Shown here: in pieces, positions 1 through 6,491 of the stretch | Numbering within the stretch: position 1 is the first letter of the stretch | How the letters are laid out: the number at the start of each line of letters is the position of its first letter | NCBI GenBank assembly: GCA_945882475.1 | Contig: CAMCWJ010000064.1 | Span: 1 to 10,994, forward strand | Direction of reading: 5' to 3' | Length of the DNA stretch: 10,994 bases | DNA from: Bifidobacterium breve | Lineage (GTDB): Bacteria; Actinomycetota; Actinomycetes; Mycobacteriales; Mycobacteriaceae | The notes under the pieces: generated by a model | What the model was told of the DNA's origin: nothing | Databases searched by the model: none | The model's input: the letters and a program-made list of their open reading frames with translations, nothing else | Program-made: the position numbers and the translations under genes

Positions 1-109
1 CACCGCGCGCCACGTGGTCGAGCAGGTCTACGCCGACGTCGACGAAAAGCTTTGGGACGCAGCCGAAATGTCGGTTCGGGCCCAGCTTGACTACCTGCGA
101 GCCCCGTAA
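1..109 (+). CDS. Metallo-beta-lactamase-fold hydrolase, C-terminal end (partial)
   Basis: The frame beginning at base 2 is open to a TAA at 107-109 and encodes the last 35 residues of a protein ending in LDYLRAP. The tail (HVVEQVYADVDEKLWDAAE) is alpha-helical and amphipathic. It resembles the C-terminal helices of the MBL-fold hydrolase that lies next to crp in mycobacteria (Rv3677c in M. tuberculosis). The metal-binding HxHxDH region lies outside the window, so the family call rests on synteny and tail resemblance alone. The gene runs rightward and converges on crp, from which it is separated by a tandem repeat. Confidence 0.6.
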   Translation, partial: TARHVVEQVYADVDEKLWDAAEMSVRAQLDYLRAP

Positions 110-110
110 C

Positions 111-214
111 CCTCGCTACCTCGCTCGGGTCTGATGCTCGCTCGTTACCGCGCTCGGGTCTGATGCTCGCTCGTTACCGCGCTCGGGTCTGATGCTCGCT
201 CGTTACCGCGCTCG
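111..214. repeat. 29-bp tandem repeat derived from the 3' end of crp
   Basis: Three identical 29-bp units start at 123, 152 and 181. A partial fourth follows at 210, and a degenerate copy precedes them from about 111. Each unit contains TTACCGCGCTCG (at 145, 174 and 203) or a two-mismatch version (at 116). Read on the minus strand this is CGA GCG CGG TAA, the last three codons and stop of crp. The array therefore looks like repeated duplication of the crp terminus. The unit length is not a multiple of three. The array fills the whole gap between the two convergent genes, and I see no conventional terminator hairpin in it. It is a candidate variable-number tandem repeat. Confidence 0.9.
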
Positions 215-877
215 GCGCGCCAGGCGTTCGGAGTCGCAGATCAGCACGCTCTTGCCCTCCAGCCGGATCCATCCCCGATGGGCGAAGTCGGCCAGCGCCT
301 TGTTGACGGTTTCCCGCGAGGCGCCCACAAGCTGCGCGATCTCCTCCTGGGTCAGGTCGTGGGTGACCCGCATCGCCCCGCCCTCCTGAGTGCCGAAGCG
401 TTGTGCCAACTGCAGCAGCTGCTTCGCGACCCGGCCGGGGACGTCGGTGAAAATCAGATCGGCCAGGTTGTTATTGGTCCGGCGCAACCTGCGTGCCAAC
501 ACCCGCAACAACTGCTCGGCGATTTCCGGGCGGTCGGCGATCCAGGCGCGCAGCGCGTCGCGGTCCATCGACACCGCTCGGACCTCGGTGATGGTGGCCG
601 CACTCGACGTGCGCGGTCCGGGGTCGAAGATCGACAGCTCGCCGAACATGTCCGACGGCCCCATCACGGTCAGCAGGTTCTCCCGGCCATCGGGGGACCG
701 GCGACCGATCTTCACCTTGCCGGAGATGATGATGTAGAGCCGGTCTCCCGGCTCACCTTCGGCGAAGACCGTGTGGCCGCGCGGGAAGTCCACCGGCTGT
801 AGCTGCTTAGTCAGCGCCGACACGGCGCTGGGATCGACTCCCTGGAAGATTCCGGCCCTGGCCAGGATCTCGTCCAC
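203..877 (-). CDS. crp: cAMP receptor protein, CRP/FNR-family transcription regulator
   Basis: The product is a 224-residue global regulator that binds cAMP and then DNA as a dimer; in M. tuberculosis it controls starvation, respiration and resuscitation genes. Residues 20-110 form the cyclic-nucleotide beta-barrel, with the phosphate-binding cassette FGELSIFDPGPRTSSA (Glu80, Arg89, Thr90). The long dimer helix carries Thr134-Asn135 for adenine contact. Residues 176-198 (TQEEIAQLVGASRETVNKAL) are the helix-turn-helix. I chose GTG at 877 because it gives the length known for the mycobacterial protein and follows an AAGGGG ribosome site. An in-frame ATG at 922 would add 15 residues. The stop codon lies inside the last unit of the 29-bp repeat. 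The small membrane-protein gene lies 96 bp upstream on the same strand. Confidence 0.96.
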   Translation of the reverse strand: MDEILARAGIFQGVDPSAVSALTKQLQPVDFPRGHTVFAEGEPGDRLYIIISGKVKIGRRSPDGRENLLTVMGPSDMFGELSIFDPGPRTSSAATITEVRAVSMDRDALRAWIADRPEIAEQLLRVLARRLRRTNNNLADLIFTDVPGRVAKQLLQLAQRFGTQEGGAMRVTHDLTQEEIAQLVGASRETVNKALADFAHRGWIRLEGKSVLICDSERLARRAR

Positions 878-881
878 GTTG

Positions 882-887
882 CCCCTT
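882..887 (-). promoter_or_regulatory. Ribosome-binding site deciding the crp start
   Basis: AAGGGG on the minus strand is separated from GTG 877 by CAAC. The upstream in-frame ATG at 922 has no comparable purine tract, so this site favours the 224-residue product. Confidence 0.7.
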
Positions 888-943
888 AAATCACTTGTCT
901 CGATCATCGGTGCGTCGGCCATCTCGATCCGACGCGGTTGCAG

Positions 944-949
944 AGATTA
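944..949 (-). promoter_or_regulatory. Candidate -10 element of crp
   Basis: TAATCT on the minus strand fits the actinobacterial TANNNT -10 pattern. It would start transcription near 937, giving a leader of about 60 nt before GTG 877. No good -35 hexamer is visible (GTTAAA at a 17-bp spacing is the closest), so this is tentative. Confidence 0.3.
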
Positions 950-973
950 GCGTGTCTCATCGAACATTTAACG

Positions 974-1285
974 CTACACAGGATTGACGTGCCCGGCTGG
1001 CCGAAACTGTGGGTTCGGCTGCGCTGTCGCGAACGGCCGCGTCGGCAACCCCGGCTCGTCCGCCAGCAACCGGTATACCGGTTCGATGCGGGCACCGAGG
1101 CCCGATAGTCGCACTGCTTCCCGCGCAGTCGCCGTTTCGCGAGCGGCCTTCGCGGTCTGGTCGAATCTGGCGATGAACTCAGCGGCACTCGGCCGGTAGC
1201 CGTGCAGCACGCTCTCAAGGCGCTGCAACCCGAACGTGGAGAGCATCAACAGCGCCGGGATGCAGGCGGCGAGCAAGCAGGACAT
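974..1285 (-). CDS. Small secreted or membrane-anchored protein of unknown function (Rv3675 position)
   Basis: This is a 103-residue protein. Residues 1-20 (MSCLLAACIPALLMLSTFGL) form a hydrophobic segment with no positive charges before it, so it could be a signal peptide or a single anchor. Next comes a charged helical stretch (about 25-75: RPSAAEFIARFDQTAKAARE) and a proline-rich tail. No known domain is recognisable. The gene lies between crp and nth, as the small membrane-protein gene Rv3675 does in M. tuberculosis, and my memory of that protein's N-terminus (CLLAACIPALLML) agrees. ATG 1285 is the only reasonable start: the frame extends upstream to a TGA at 1322-1324 with no further ATG, GTG or TTG. 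No Shine-Dalgarno is visible. A competing minus frame at 904-1218 has no such features. Confidence 0.65.
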   Translation of the reverse strand: MSCLLAACIPALLMLSTFGLQRLESVLHGYRPSAAEFIARFDQTAKAARETATAREAVRLSGLGARIEPVYRLLADEPGLPTRPFATAQPNPQFRPAGHVNPV

Positions 1286-1367
1286 AGCGGGGAAGTAAAC
1301 CGGCGCGAGGTCTCGTGGCGATCACGAATTGCCACCGGTCTGTCGGCGGTCCGCCGAGAGGTGTCAG

Positions 1368-1373
1368 TACCCT
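1368..1373 (+). promoter_or_regulatory. Candidate -10 of a leaderless nth transcript
   Basis: TACCCT matches TANNNT and ends 7 nt before GTG 1381, the distance at which transcription would start on the first base of the start codon. No Shine-Dalgarno precedes the GTG, which supports leaderless initiation. Confidence 0.45.
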
Positions 1374-1380
1374 GGCAGCG

Positions 1381-2115
1381 GTGACGAGGTTCGATGACGA
1401 AACCCGACTCGGACTGGTCCGGCGGGCCCGCAGGATGAACCGGACTTTGGCCGTCGCGTTCCCGCACGTCTACTGCGAGCTGGATTTCACCAACCCGCTG
1501 GAGCTTGCGGTGGCGACGATCCTGTCGGCGCAGAGCACCGATAAGCGGATCAACCTCACGACGCCGGCGCTGTTCGCGACCTACCGCACGGCCAGTGACT
1601 ACGCCGGGGCCAATCGGGCCGAACTGGAAGAGCTGATCCGGCCCACCGGCTTCTACCGCAATAAGGCCGACTCGCTAATCCGGCTTGGTGGGGAACTGGT
1701 GGAGCGGTTCGGTGGCGAGGTTCCGGCGACGATGGCCGAGTTGGTGACCCTGCCCGGGGTCGGCCGCAAGACGGCGAACGTGATCCTGGGCAACGCGTTC
1801 GACATCCCCGGCATCACGGTGGACACCCACTTCGGCCGGCTGACCCGTCGTTGGCGCTGGACCTCGGAGACCGATCCGGTGAAGGTCGAGCATGCGGTGG
1901 GGGAGCTGATCGAGCGCAGCGAATGGACGCTGCTGAGCCACCGCGTCATCTTCCACGGTCGCCGGGTCTGCCACGCGCGCAAGCCCGCCTGCGGGGTGTG
2001 CGTGCTGGCCCGGGCTTGCCCGTCCTACGGAGCGGGTCCGACCGAACCGCTGATTGCCGCGCCATTGGTGAAGGGCCCCGAGACCGAGCACCTGCTGGCC
2101 CTGGCCGGGCTCTGA
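1381..2115 (+). CDS. nth: Endonuclease III, DNA glycosylase/AP lyase
   Basis: This 244-residue base-excision repair enzyme removes oxidised pyrimidines and cleaves the abasic strand by beta-elimination. The helix-hairpin-helix LPGVGRKTANVIL lies at residues 124-136 and contains the catalytic lysine Lys130. Asp148 in VDTHFGR is the second catalytic residue. A 4Fe-4S cluster is formed by Cys197-X6-Cys204-X2-Cys207-X5-Cys213. GTG 1381 gives nearly the 245 residues I remember for M. tuberculosis Nth. The frame is open back to ATG 1315, but that extension (ITNCHRSVGGPPRG) shows no Nth character. It is the first gene of a four-gene operon, and its TGA overlaps the G-rich ribosome site of the next gene. 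It is divergent from the small membrane-protein gene. Confidence 0.95.
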   Translation: MTRFDDETRLGLVRRARRMNRTLAVAFPHVYCELDFTNPLELAVATILSAQSTDKRINLTTPALFATYRTASDYAGANRAELEELIRPTGFYRNKADSLIRLGGELVERFGGEVPATMAELVTLPGVGRKTANVILGNAFDIPGITVDTHFGRLTRRWRWTSETDPVKVEHAVGELIERSEWTLLSHRVIFHGRRVCHARKPACGVCVLARACPSYGAGPTEPLIAAPLVKGPETEHLLALAGL

Positions 2116-2121
2116 GGGGGG
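2116..2121 (+). promoter_or_regulatory. G6 Shine-Dalgarno of the thioredoxin-like gene
   Basis: GGGGGG starts at the last base plus one of the nth stop (TGA 2113-2115) and ends 3 nt before ATG 2125. It is the only visible ribosome site for that gene. With the preceding A it is perfectly complementary over seven bases to CCCCCCT in the second loop of the 6C RNA in this window. Confidence 0.6.
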
Positions 2122-2124
2122 CCG

Positions 2125-2757
2125 ATGCGGACCTCGACCCGCTGGACGCTGGGCGGGCTCGCCGTGGTGACGGCCCTGGTGCTGGGGCTGGCCGGTCAAC
2201 TCACCGATGAGCCGGCGCCCGGACGGTCGACGGCGGAGTCGCGGACCCACCGGGACGCCGACACACCCGAGGCCCTGGCAGAGCCGCGCCGGCGTGCCGA
2301 CCTGCCGCCCTGCCCTGCGGCGCGCGGGGGCGCGGGTCTGGCGAAGCTGGCCGACGTGGTGGTCGAGTGTGCGGCGGACGGTTCGGCGGTGGAAGTGGGC
2401 CGCGCCCTGGCCGGTCGCACGGTGGTGCTCAACCTCTGGGCTTACTGGTGTGCGCCCTGTGTCGACGAACTGCCCGCGATGCAGCGCTACCAACTCCAGG
2501 CCGGTGATGCGGTGACCGTTGTGACGGTGCATCAGGATGAGAACGAGACGGCCGCTTTGCTCCGGATGGCGGAGTTGGGCGTGCGGTTGCCGGTCCTGCA
2601 GGACGGTAAGCGCAGCATCGCGGCAGCCCTGGCACTGCCCAACGTCATGCCCGCCACGGTGGTGCTGCGCCCGGACGGTAGCGTTGCCAAGGTGCTGCCG
2701 CAGTCGTTCGCCGGTGCCGAGGCGATCGCCGCCGAGGTGGACTCCGCGCTGAAGTGA
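2125..2757 (+). CDS. Membrane-anchored thioredoxin-like protein, TlpA/ResA type
   Basis: This 210-residue protein probably works outside the membrane as a thiol-disulfide reductant. Residues 8-24 are a hydrophobic N-terminal anchor after two arginines, followed by a low-complexity linker (25-60). The thioredoxin fold starts near residue 85: VVLNLWAYWCAPC places the redox pair at Cys109 and Cys112, and MPATVV supplies the cis-proline, Pro176. Two further cysteines, Cys63 and Cys82, precede the fold and may form a structural disulfide; I recall the same pair in the M. tuberculosis homologue Rv3673c. ATG 2125 lies 9 nt after the nth stop, so the two are probably co-transcribed and perhaps translationally coupled. 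The exact substrate is unknown. The next gene starts 19 nt after the stop. Confidence 0.88.
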   Translation: MRTSTRWTLGGLAVVTALVLGLAGQLTDEPAPGRSTAESRTHRDADTPEALAEPRRRADLPPCPAARGGAGLAKLADVVVECAADGSAVEVGRALAGRTVVLNLWAYWCAPCVDELPAMQRYQLQAGDAVTVVTVHQDENETAALLRMAELGVRLPVLQDGKRSIAAALALPNVMPATVVLRPDGSVAKVLPQSFAGAEAIAAEVDSALK

Positions 2758-2763
2758 CGATTC

Positions 2764-2770
2764 GAAGGAG
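2764..2770 (+). promoter_or_regulatory. Ribosome-binding site of the NUDIX gene
   Basis: GAAGGAG sits 6 nt before GTG 2777. It fixes that codon as the start and is the strongest ribosome site in the operon. Confidence 0.85.
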
Positions 2771-2776
2771 CGCCGG

Positions 2777-3535
2777 GTGATCGCTGGGGCCCCACCGACC
2801 CCGGCCGGCGCGCCCGGATGGCTGGCGCCACTGGTCGACAACGTCGGCTCGGTGCAGGATGCCTACCGTCGCCGCGTTCCGCCGGAACTGCTGACCGCGC
2901 TGGCGACGGCGCGAAGCTCGGCGCCGTCGGAACGGGACGCGGCGGTGCTGGTCCTGTTCTGCGGGCCGAACTCTGTGCACCTCCCCGGTCAGGTGCCCGA
3001 CGACGCCGACCTGTTGCTCACTGTCCGCGCCAACACGCTGCGTCACCACGCAGGTCAGGCCGCTTTCCCGGGCGGCGCGGCCGATCCGGGCGACTCCGGA
3101 CCCGTGGCGACTGCCCTGCGCGAGGCCCGGGAGGAGACCGGTCTGGACCCCGACCGCCTGCACCCGTTGGCGATGCTGGATCCGATGTTCATCCCGCCCT
3201 CGAACTTTCACGTGGTGCCGGTATTGGCCTACTCACCTGATCCCGGGCCGGTCGCGGTCGTCAACGAGTCCGAGACCGCTGTCGTGGCGCGGGTTCCCTT
3301 GCGCGCCTTCGTCAATCCGGACAATCGCCTGATGGTGTACCGCAGCGGCGGGGACCGGCGCTTCGCCGGACCTGCATTTCGCCTCAACGAGATGCTGGTC
3401 TGGGGATTCACCGGTCACGTAATCTCGGCAATGCTCGACGTGGCCGGATGGGCACAACCGTGGAACACCGAAGAGGTTCGAGAGTTGGACGAGGCGATGG
3501 CAATCGTCGGCGACGACAGTGAGGGGTCGCTGTGA
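2777..3535 (+). CDS. NUDIX hydrolase, CoA pyrophosphatase (NudL) family
   Basis: This 252-residue protein is predicted to hydrolyse the pyrophosphate of CoA or its derivatives. The NuCoA signature LLLTVRANTLRHHAGQAAFP lies at residues 79-98 and runs into the Nudix box at 99-123, which ends REAREETGL with the metal-binding glutamates. The spacing within the box (GGAADPGDSG) matches the slightly longer box I know for CoA pyrophosphatases rather than the classic 23-residue form. Positionally it equals Rv3672c. It is a soluble cytoplasmic protein with no signal peptide. Its stop shares GTGA with the GTG start of marP (4-bp overlap), indicating translational coupling. CoA specificity is known for the family, not shown here. 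Confidence 0.9.
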   Translation: MIAGAPPTPAGAPGWLAPLVDNVGSVQDAYRRRVPPELLTALATARSSAPSERDAAVLVLFCGPNSVHLPGQVPDDADLLLTVRANTLRHHAGQAAFPGGAADPGDSGPVATALREAREETGLDPDRLHPLAMLDPMFIPPSNFHVVPVLAYSPDPGPVAVVNESETAVVARVPLRAFVNPDNRLMVYRSGGDRRFAGPAFRLNEMLVWGFTGHVISAMLDVAGWAQPWNTEEVRELDEAMAIVGDDSEGSL

Positions 3536-4722
3536 CGGGCTCGCAATGGCTGGACATCGCCATCGTCGGCGTGGCGTTGATCGCGGCGATCTCCGGTTGG
3601 CGCTCAGGCGCATTGGGTTCGCTGATGTCTTTCGTCGGCGTGATCCTGGGTGCCATCGCCGGCGTGATGCTGGCCCCCTACCTCGCCAGCCAGCTGGACT
3701 CGCCCCGGGCAAAACTGTTCGGCGCGTTGATTCTGATCCTGGTCCTGGTGGTGGTCGGTGAGATCGCCGGCGTGGTGCTGGGGCGCGCCGTACGCGGTTC
3801 AATCCGCAGCGGAGGGGTCCGGACGATCGACTCGATCATCGGTGTCGGCCTGCAACTGGTGGTGGTGCTCGTCGCCGCCTGGCTCCTGGCCAGTCCACTG
3901 ACGTCGTCCAACCAGCCAAGTCTGGCAGCCGCGGCACGGGACTCGAAAGTCGTCTCCCAGGTGGACAAGTACGCGCCCGAGTGGCTCCGCGCGGTCCCCA
4001 AGCGGATATCGGCGCTGCTGGGCACCTCCGGGCTGCCCAATGCCCTGGAGCCGCTGGGCCGGACTGCGGTCCCGACCGTCGAACCCCCCGACGCCTCGCT
4101 GGCGAACAGCCTCGTGGTGGGCACCGCCAGACCCAGTGTGGTCAAGATCCGCGGTGTCGCCCCGACGTGCAAGAAAGTACTGGAGGGAACGGGATTCGTC
4201 ATCGCCCCGAACCGGGTGATGTCCAACGCGCACGTGGTCGCCGGGTCGGACAGCGTCACGATCGAGGCTGACGGCAAGAAGTACGACGCGACAGTGGTGT
4301 CCTACGATCCCGACGCCGACATCTCGATCCTGGACGTCCCCAACCTTCCGTTGCAGCCCCTGGTGTTCTCCCAGCAGCCTGCGAAGAGCGGAACCGATGC
4401 CGTCGTGCTCGGCTATCCCGGTGGCGGGGACTTCGTGGCGACCCCGGCACGGATCCGGGAGATCATTGAGTTGAGCGGGCCGGACATCTACAAGAGCACG
4501 ACGGTCAATCGCGAGGTCTACACCATCAGAGGCACTGTGCGCCAGGGCAACTCGGGCGGGCCGATGATCAACCGGGCGGGCCAGGTGATCGGGGTGGTGT
4601 TCGGCGCGGCCGTGGACGACAACGACACCGGTTTCGTCATGACCACCAACGAGGTGTCACGGCAGTTGGCCAGGATCGGCAACACCGCGAAGGTGCCCAC
4701 CGGGGCCTGCGTCAACGGCTGA
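3532..4722 (+). CDS. marP: Acid-resistance periplasmic serine protease, CvpA plus trypsin-like domain
   Basis: This is a 396-residue membrane protease. Residues 1-120 are a CvpA-like region with about four transmembrane segments (near 7-26, 30-51, 62-84 and 103-121). A linker leads to an S1 trypsin-like domain from about residue 190. The triad is visible: His234 in SNAHVV, Asp263 in DADISIL and Ser341 in RQGNSGGP. Cys213 and Cys393 match the disulfide known to stabilise M. tuberculosis MarP (397 residues). That enzyme is needed to keep cytoplasmic pH in acid and survive oxidative stress, and it cleaves the peptidoglycan hydrolase RipA. It is the last gene of the nth operon. Its last 11 bp overlap antiparallel with the 3' end of ephE. 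Confidence 0.95.
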   Translation: MTGSQWLDIAIVGVALIAAISGWRSGALGSLMSFVGVILGAIAGVMLAPYLASQLDSPRAKLFGALILILVLVVVGEIAGVVLGRAVRGSIRSGGVRTIDSIIGVGLQLVVVLVAAWLLASPLTSSNQPSLAAAARDSKVVSQVDKYAPEWLRAVPKRISALLGTSGLPNALEPLGRTAVPTVEPPDASLANSLVVGTARPSVVKIRGVAPTCKKVLEGTGFVIAPNRVMSNAHVVAGSDSVTIEADGKKYDATVVSYDPDADISILDVPNLPLQPLVFSQQPAKSGTDAVVLGYPGGGDFVATPARIREIIELSGPDIYKSTTVNREVYTIRGTVRQGNSGGPMINRAGQVIGVVFGAAVDDNDTGFVMTTNEVSRQLARIGNTAKVPTGACVNG

Positions 4723-5665
4723 CCGGGTGCTGGGAGTCCAGGAAGCGCTGCAGGTGTTCATTGACCGCGACCGGTGCCTCCTCGTGGGCGTAGTGGCCTG
4801 CTCCCGCCACGGTGACAAAGCTGCCACCGGGTGCATAGCGGCGGCTGCGCTCCACCGGGTCGGCCAGCACGTAGGGGTCCTCGTCGCCGCGTAGGTGCAA
4901 TAGCGGCACACCGATTTTGCGGTCCATCAGGCCCATGAACCGGCGGCCCTCGTTGCGCGACTGACTGCGCACGGCCCAGCGCTGATACTCCAGGGCGCAG
5001 TGCGCAGCGGACGGGATCTGAATCGCCTCCCGCAGGTGTGGCATGGCCTCGGAAAAATCCTCGGAGGCAAGCCATTTCGCTGATGCACGGCTGCGAATCA
5101 ACCGCTCCAGCTCAGCGGCGTTGTCTCGAGTCAGCACGTGTTCGGGCCAGCCCGGAATCTGATAGCCCAGCAGGGTCGGCAGCAGGGCCCGGCTCTGGTG
5201 CCGGTGGGTCAGCGCCGACGCCCGCAGTGCCGCGGGGTGCGGGGAACTCACCAGGGCGATGGCGCGCACCATCCGAGGATGCAGCACCGCGGTGGCCCAG
5301 CACACCAGACCACCGTCGGCGTGACCGACCAGGGTGGCCGAGGTGTGGCCGAGTGCGCGGACCAACCCGGCGGTGTCCCCGGCCAGTGTCCAGCCGTCGT
5401 AGCCGCGCGGAGGTTTGTCGCTGCCGCCGTAACCGCGCAGGTCGACAGCGACCACGCGGGCGCCGGACAGCCCGCGCAACTGGTGGCGCCACGACCACCA
5501 GAAGGAGGCGAACCCGTGCAGCAGGATGACCAGAGGTTGTGCGGTGGGGGGCGTGTCATCCCCGGATAGGGCCTCGACGCACTGGAACCGGATTCCGTTG
5601 GCATGTACGTCGAGATGGCGCCATGGTCCGGTGATTCGGGTGACCGACGGATCCGGCCGGCTCAT
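4712..5665 (-). CDS. ephE: Epoxide hydrolase, alpha/beta-hydrolase fold
   Basis: This 317-residue enzyme of the soluble epoxide hydrolase type opens epoxides through an aspartyl ester. LLHGF near residue 49 gives the oxyanion HGF. The nucleophile elbow GHADGG places Asp117 where esterases have Ser. GDEDPYV (Asp263) and GAGHYAHEE (His291) complete the charge relay. A cap domain fills about residues 145-235, and its YQIPGWPEH segment carries a candidate lid tyrosine. I chose ATG 5665: it shares ATGA with the stop of the upstream membrane-protein gene. A TTG at 5671 would add two residues. Gene order matches ephE (Rv3670). Specificity is unproven; haloalkane dehalogenases share the aspartate nucleophile, so a substrate test is needed to separate them. 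Confidence 0.85.
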   Translation of the reverse strand: MSRPDPSVTRITGPWRHLDVHANGIRFQCVEALSGDDTPPTAQPLVILLHGFASFWWSWRHQLRGLSGARVVAVDLRGYGGSDKPPRGYDGWTLAGDTAGLVRALGHTSATLVGHADGGLVCWATAVLHPRMVRAIALVSSPHPAALRASALTHRHQSRALLPTLLGYQIPGWPEHVLTRDNAAELERLIRSRASAKWLASEDFSEAMPHLREAIQIPSAAHCALEYQRWAVRSQSRNEGRRFMGLMDRKIGVPLLHLRGDEDPYVLADPVERSRRYAPGGSFVTVAGAGHYAHEEAPVAVNEHLQRFLDSQHPVSR

Positions 5666-6348
5666 CCCCAACCCGGTGGATCGGTGGCCCTCGGGTCGGT
5701 GGCCCTCGGATAGGTGACCGCCGGATCGTTGAGCGCCGGGTCCGTGGCCGACTCATAGGTGACCGCGCCGTAGGTGACCGCGGGATCGGTGGTCGACTCG
5801 TAGGTGACCGACTCGTAGGTGGCCGACTCGTAGGTGACCGCGGGGTCAGACGTCGTCAGCGCGGTCCCTGCCCCCGCGGTGGCCCCGGCGGTGCCCCGCA
5901 GGTTCGACGGCGACAAAGCCGAGGTGGTCTCCTTCACCGAGGCGATCGTCTCCTGGGGGCCGCGGATCCGGTGCACCTTGCGGTAGCCGAGTAGGGCGAA
6001 GACCGCGGTGGTGAGCAGCATCAGGATGAACACGATGAGGAAGGACGCCCACCGCCACAGCCAGGTGTCCAGCAACTCCGCCAGAAAGAAGAACATGAAG
6101 AAGGTCGAGTAGAGCAGCACGACCATCGCCAGGATGAAGTAGACGCTGCCGGTCAGTCCCTTCTTCACGTCCCGGGTGATTTCGACCTTGGCCAGTTCCA
6201 CCTCGGCGCGCAACAGTGTCGACATCTGAGCGGTGGCGTCCTTGACCAGATCGCCGATCGACGGATCGGGCGGCAACGCATGGGGATCTACCAGGGGAAT
6301 CGAGGTCACGCTGGCAGGCGCCCCGTTTTTGCGCTCCCGGTAACTCAC
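5662..6348 (-). CDS. Holin-superfamily (Actinobacterial Holin-X-like) membrane protein with pentapeptide-repeat tail
   Basis: This 228-residue protein has a cytoplasmic N-terminus with an amphipathic helix (residues 31-65, DLVKDATAQMSTLLRAEVEL). Two transmembrane segments follow (about 67-93 and 100-122), then a basic loop YRKVHRIRGPQET. That layout is the actinobacterial 'phage holin family' membrane protein; the M. tuberculosis counterpart Rv3669 is about 172 residues. The extra length is a C-terminal tail (166-225) of 12 five-residue units such as VTYES and TTDPA, encoded by 15-bp tandem repeats. GTG 6348 follows an AGAGGAG site. The gene is translationally coupled to ephE. Despite the name, these conserved chromosomal proteins are not known to lyse cells, and the role is unknown. 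Confidence 0.85.
   Translation of the reverse strand: MSYRERKNGAPASVTSIPLVDPHALPPDPSIGDLVKDATAQMSTLLRAEVELAKVEITRDVKKGLTGSVYFILAMVVLLYSTFFMFFFLAELLDTWLWRWASFLIVFILMLLTTAVFALLGYRKVHRIRGPQETIASVKETTSALSPSNLRGTAGATAGAGTALTTSDPAVTYESATYESVTYESTTDPAVTYGAVTYESATDPALNDPAVTYPRATDPRATDPPGWG
5674..5853 (-). repeat. 15-bp coding tandem repeat, 12 units
   Basis: Twelve 15-bp units in frame encode pentapeptides of the pattern x-T-(D/Y)-(P/E)-(A/S/R), such as VTYES, ATYES, TTDPA and ATDPR. The middle units are near identical in DNA: 5795-5809 and 5825-5839 are both GACTCGTAGGTGACC, with a one-base variant at 5810-5824. Flanking units have diverged. The array ends three residues before the stop. Confidence 0.9.
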
Positions 6349-6352
6349 GGCA

Positions 6353-6359
6353 CTCCTCT
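6353..6359 (-). promoter_or_regulatory. Ribosome-binding site of the holin-like gene
   Basis: AGAGGAG on the minus strand stands 4 nt before GTG 6348 and fixes that start. Confidence 0.8.
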
Positions 6360-6452
6360 GAGGGATCGGTGTGGTCGCGGTTCATGTTGCCATGTCGTAA
6401 TCCGGCCGGGATACCCGTGGCGCTGTTACGCAAGTTACGGGTGTGACCAAGC

Positions 6453-6458
6453 TAGACT
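6453..6458 (+). promoter_or_regulatory. Candidate -10 of the secreted protease gene
   Basis: TAGACT fits TANNNT in the 131-bp region between the divergent holin-like gene and the protease gene. It would give a leader of about 27 nt containing the GGAGG site. Just upstream is a direct repeat GTTACG-CAA-GTTACG (6425-6439) that could be a regulator site. No good -35 is visible. Confidence 0.3.
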
Positions 6459-6481
6459 CACGGTACGGGTGGGACACCGAT

Positions 6482-6486
6482 GGAGG
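6482..6486 (+). promoter_or_regulatory. Ribosome-binding site deciding the protease start
   Basis: GGAGG lies 5 nt before GTG 6492. The in-frame ATG at 6480 overlaps this site and has no ribosome site of its own, so GTG 6492 is the better start. Confidence 0.8.
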
Positions 6487-6491
6487 TAGCA

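Noticed and set aside
904..1218. 104-residue minus frame overlapping the small membrane-protein gene
   Set aside because: No hydrophobic segment, arginine-rich, and it overlaps the better frame with a plausible signal segment.
1315..1380. N-terminal extension of nth from ATG 1315
   Set aside because: It shows no Nth-like sequence, and GTG 1381 gives the family's usual length.
1675..2841. 388-residue minus frame across nth and the thioredoxin-like gene
   Set aside because: Histidine/arginine/glycine-rich shadow of two well-supported genes on the other strand.
6441..6462. Possible Crp site TGTGA...TCACG upstream of the secreted protease
   Set aside because: The half-sites are 11 bp apart instead of the required 6.
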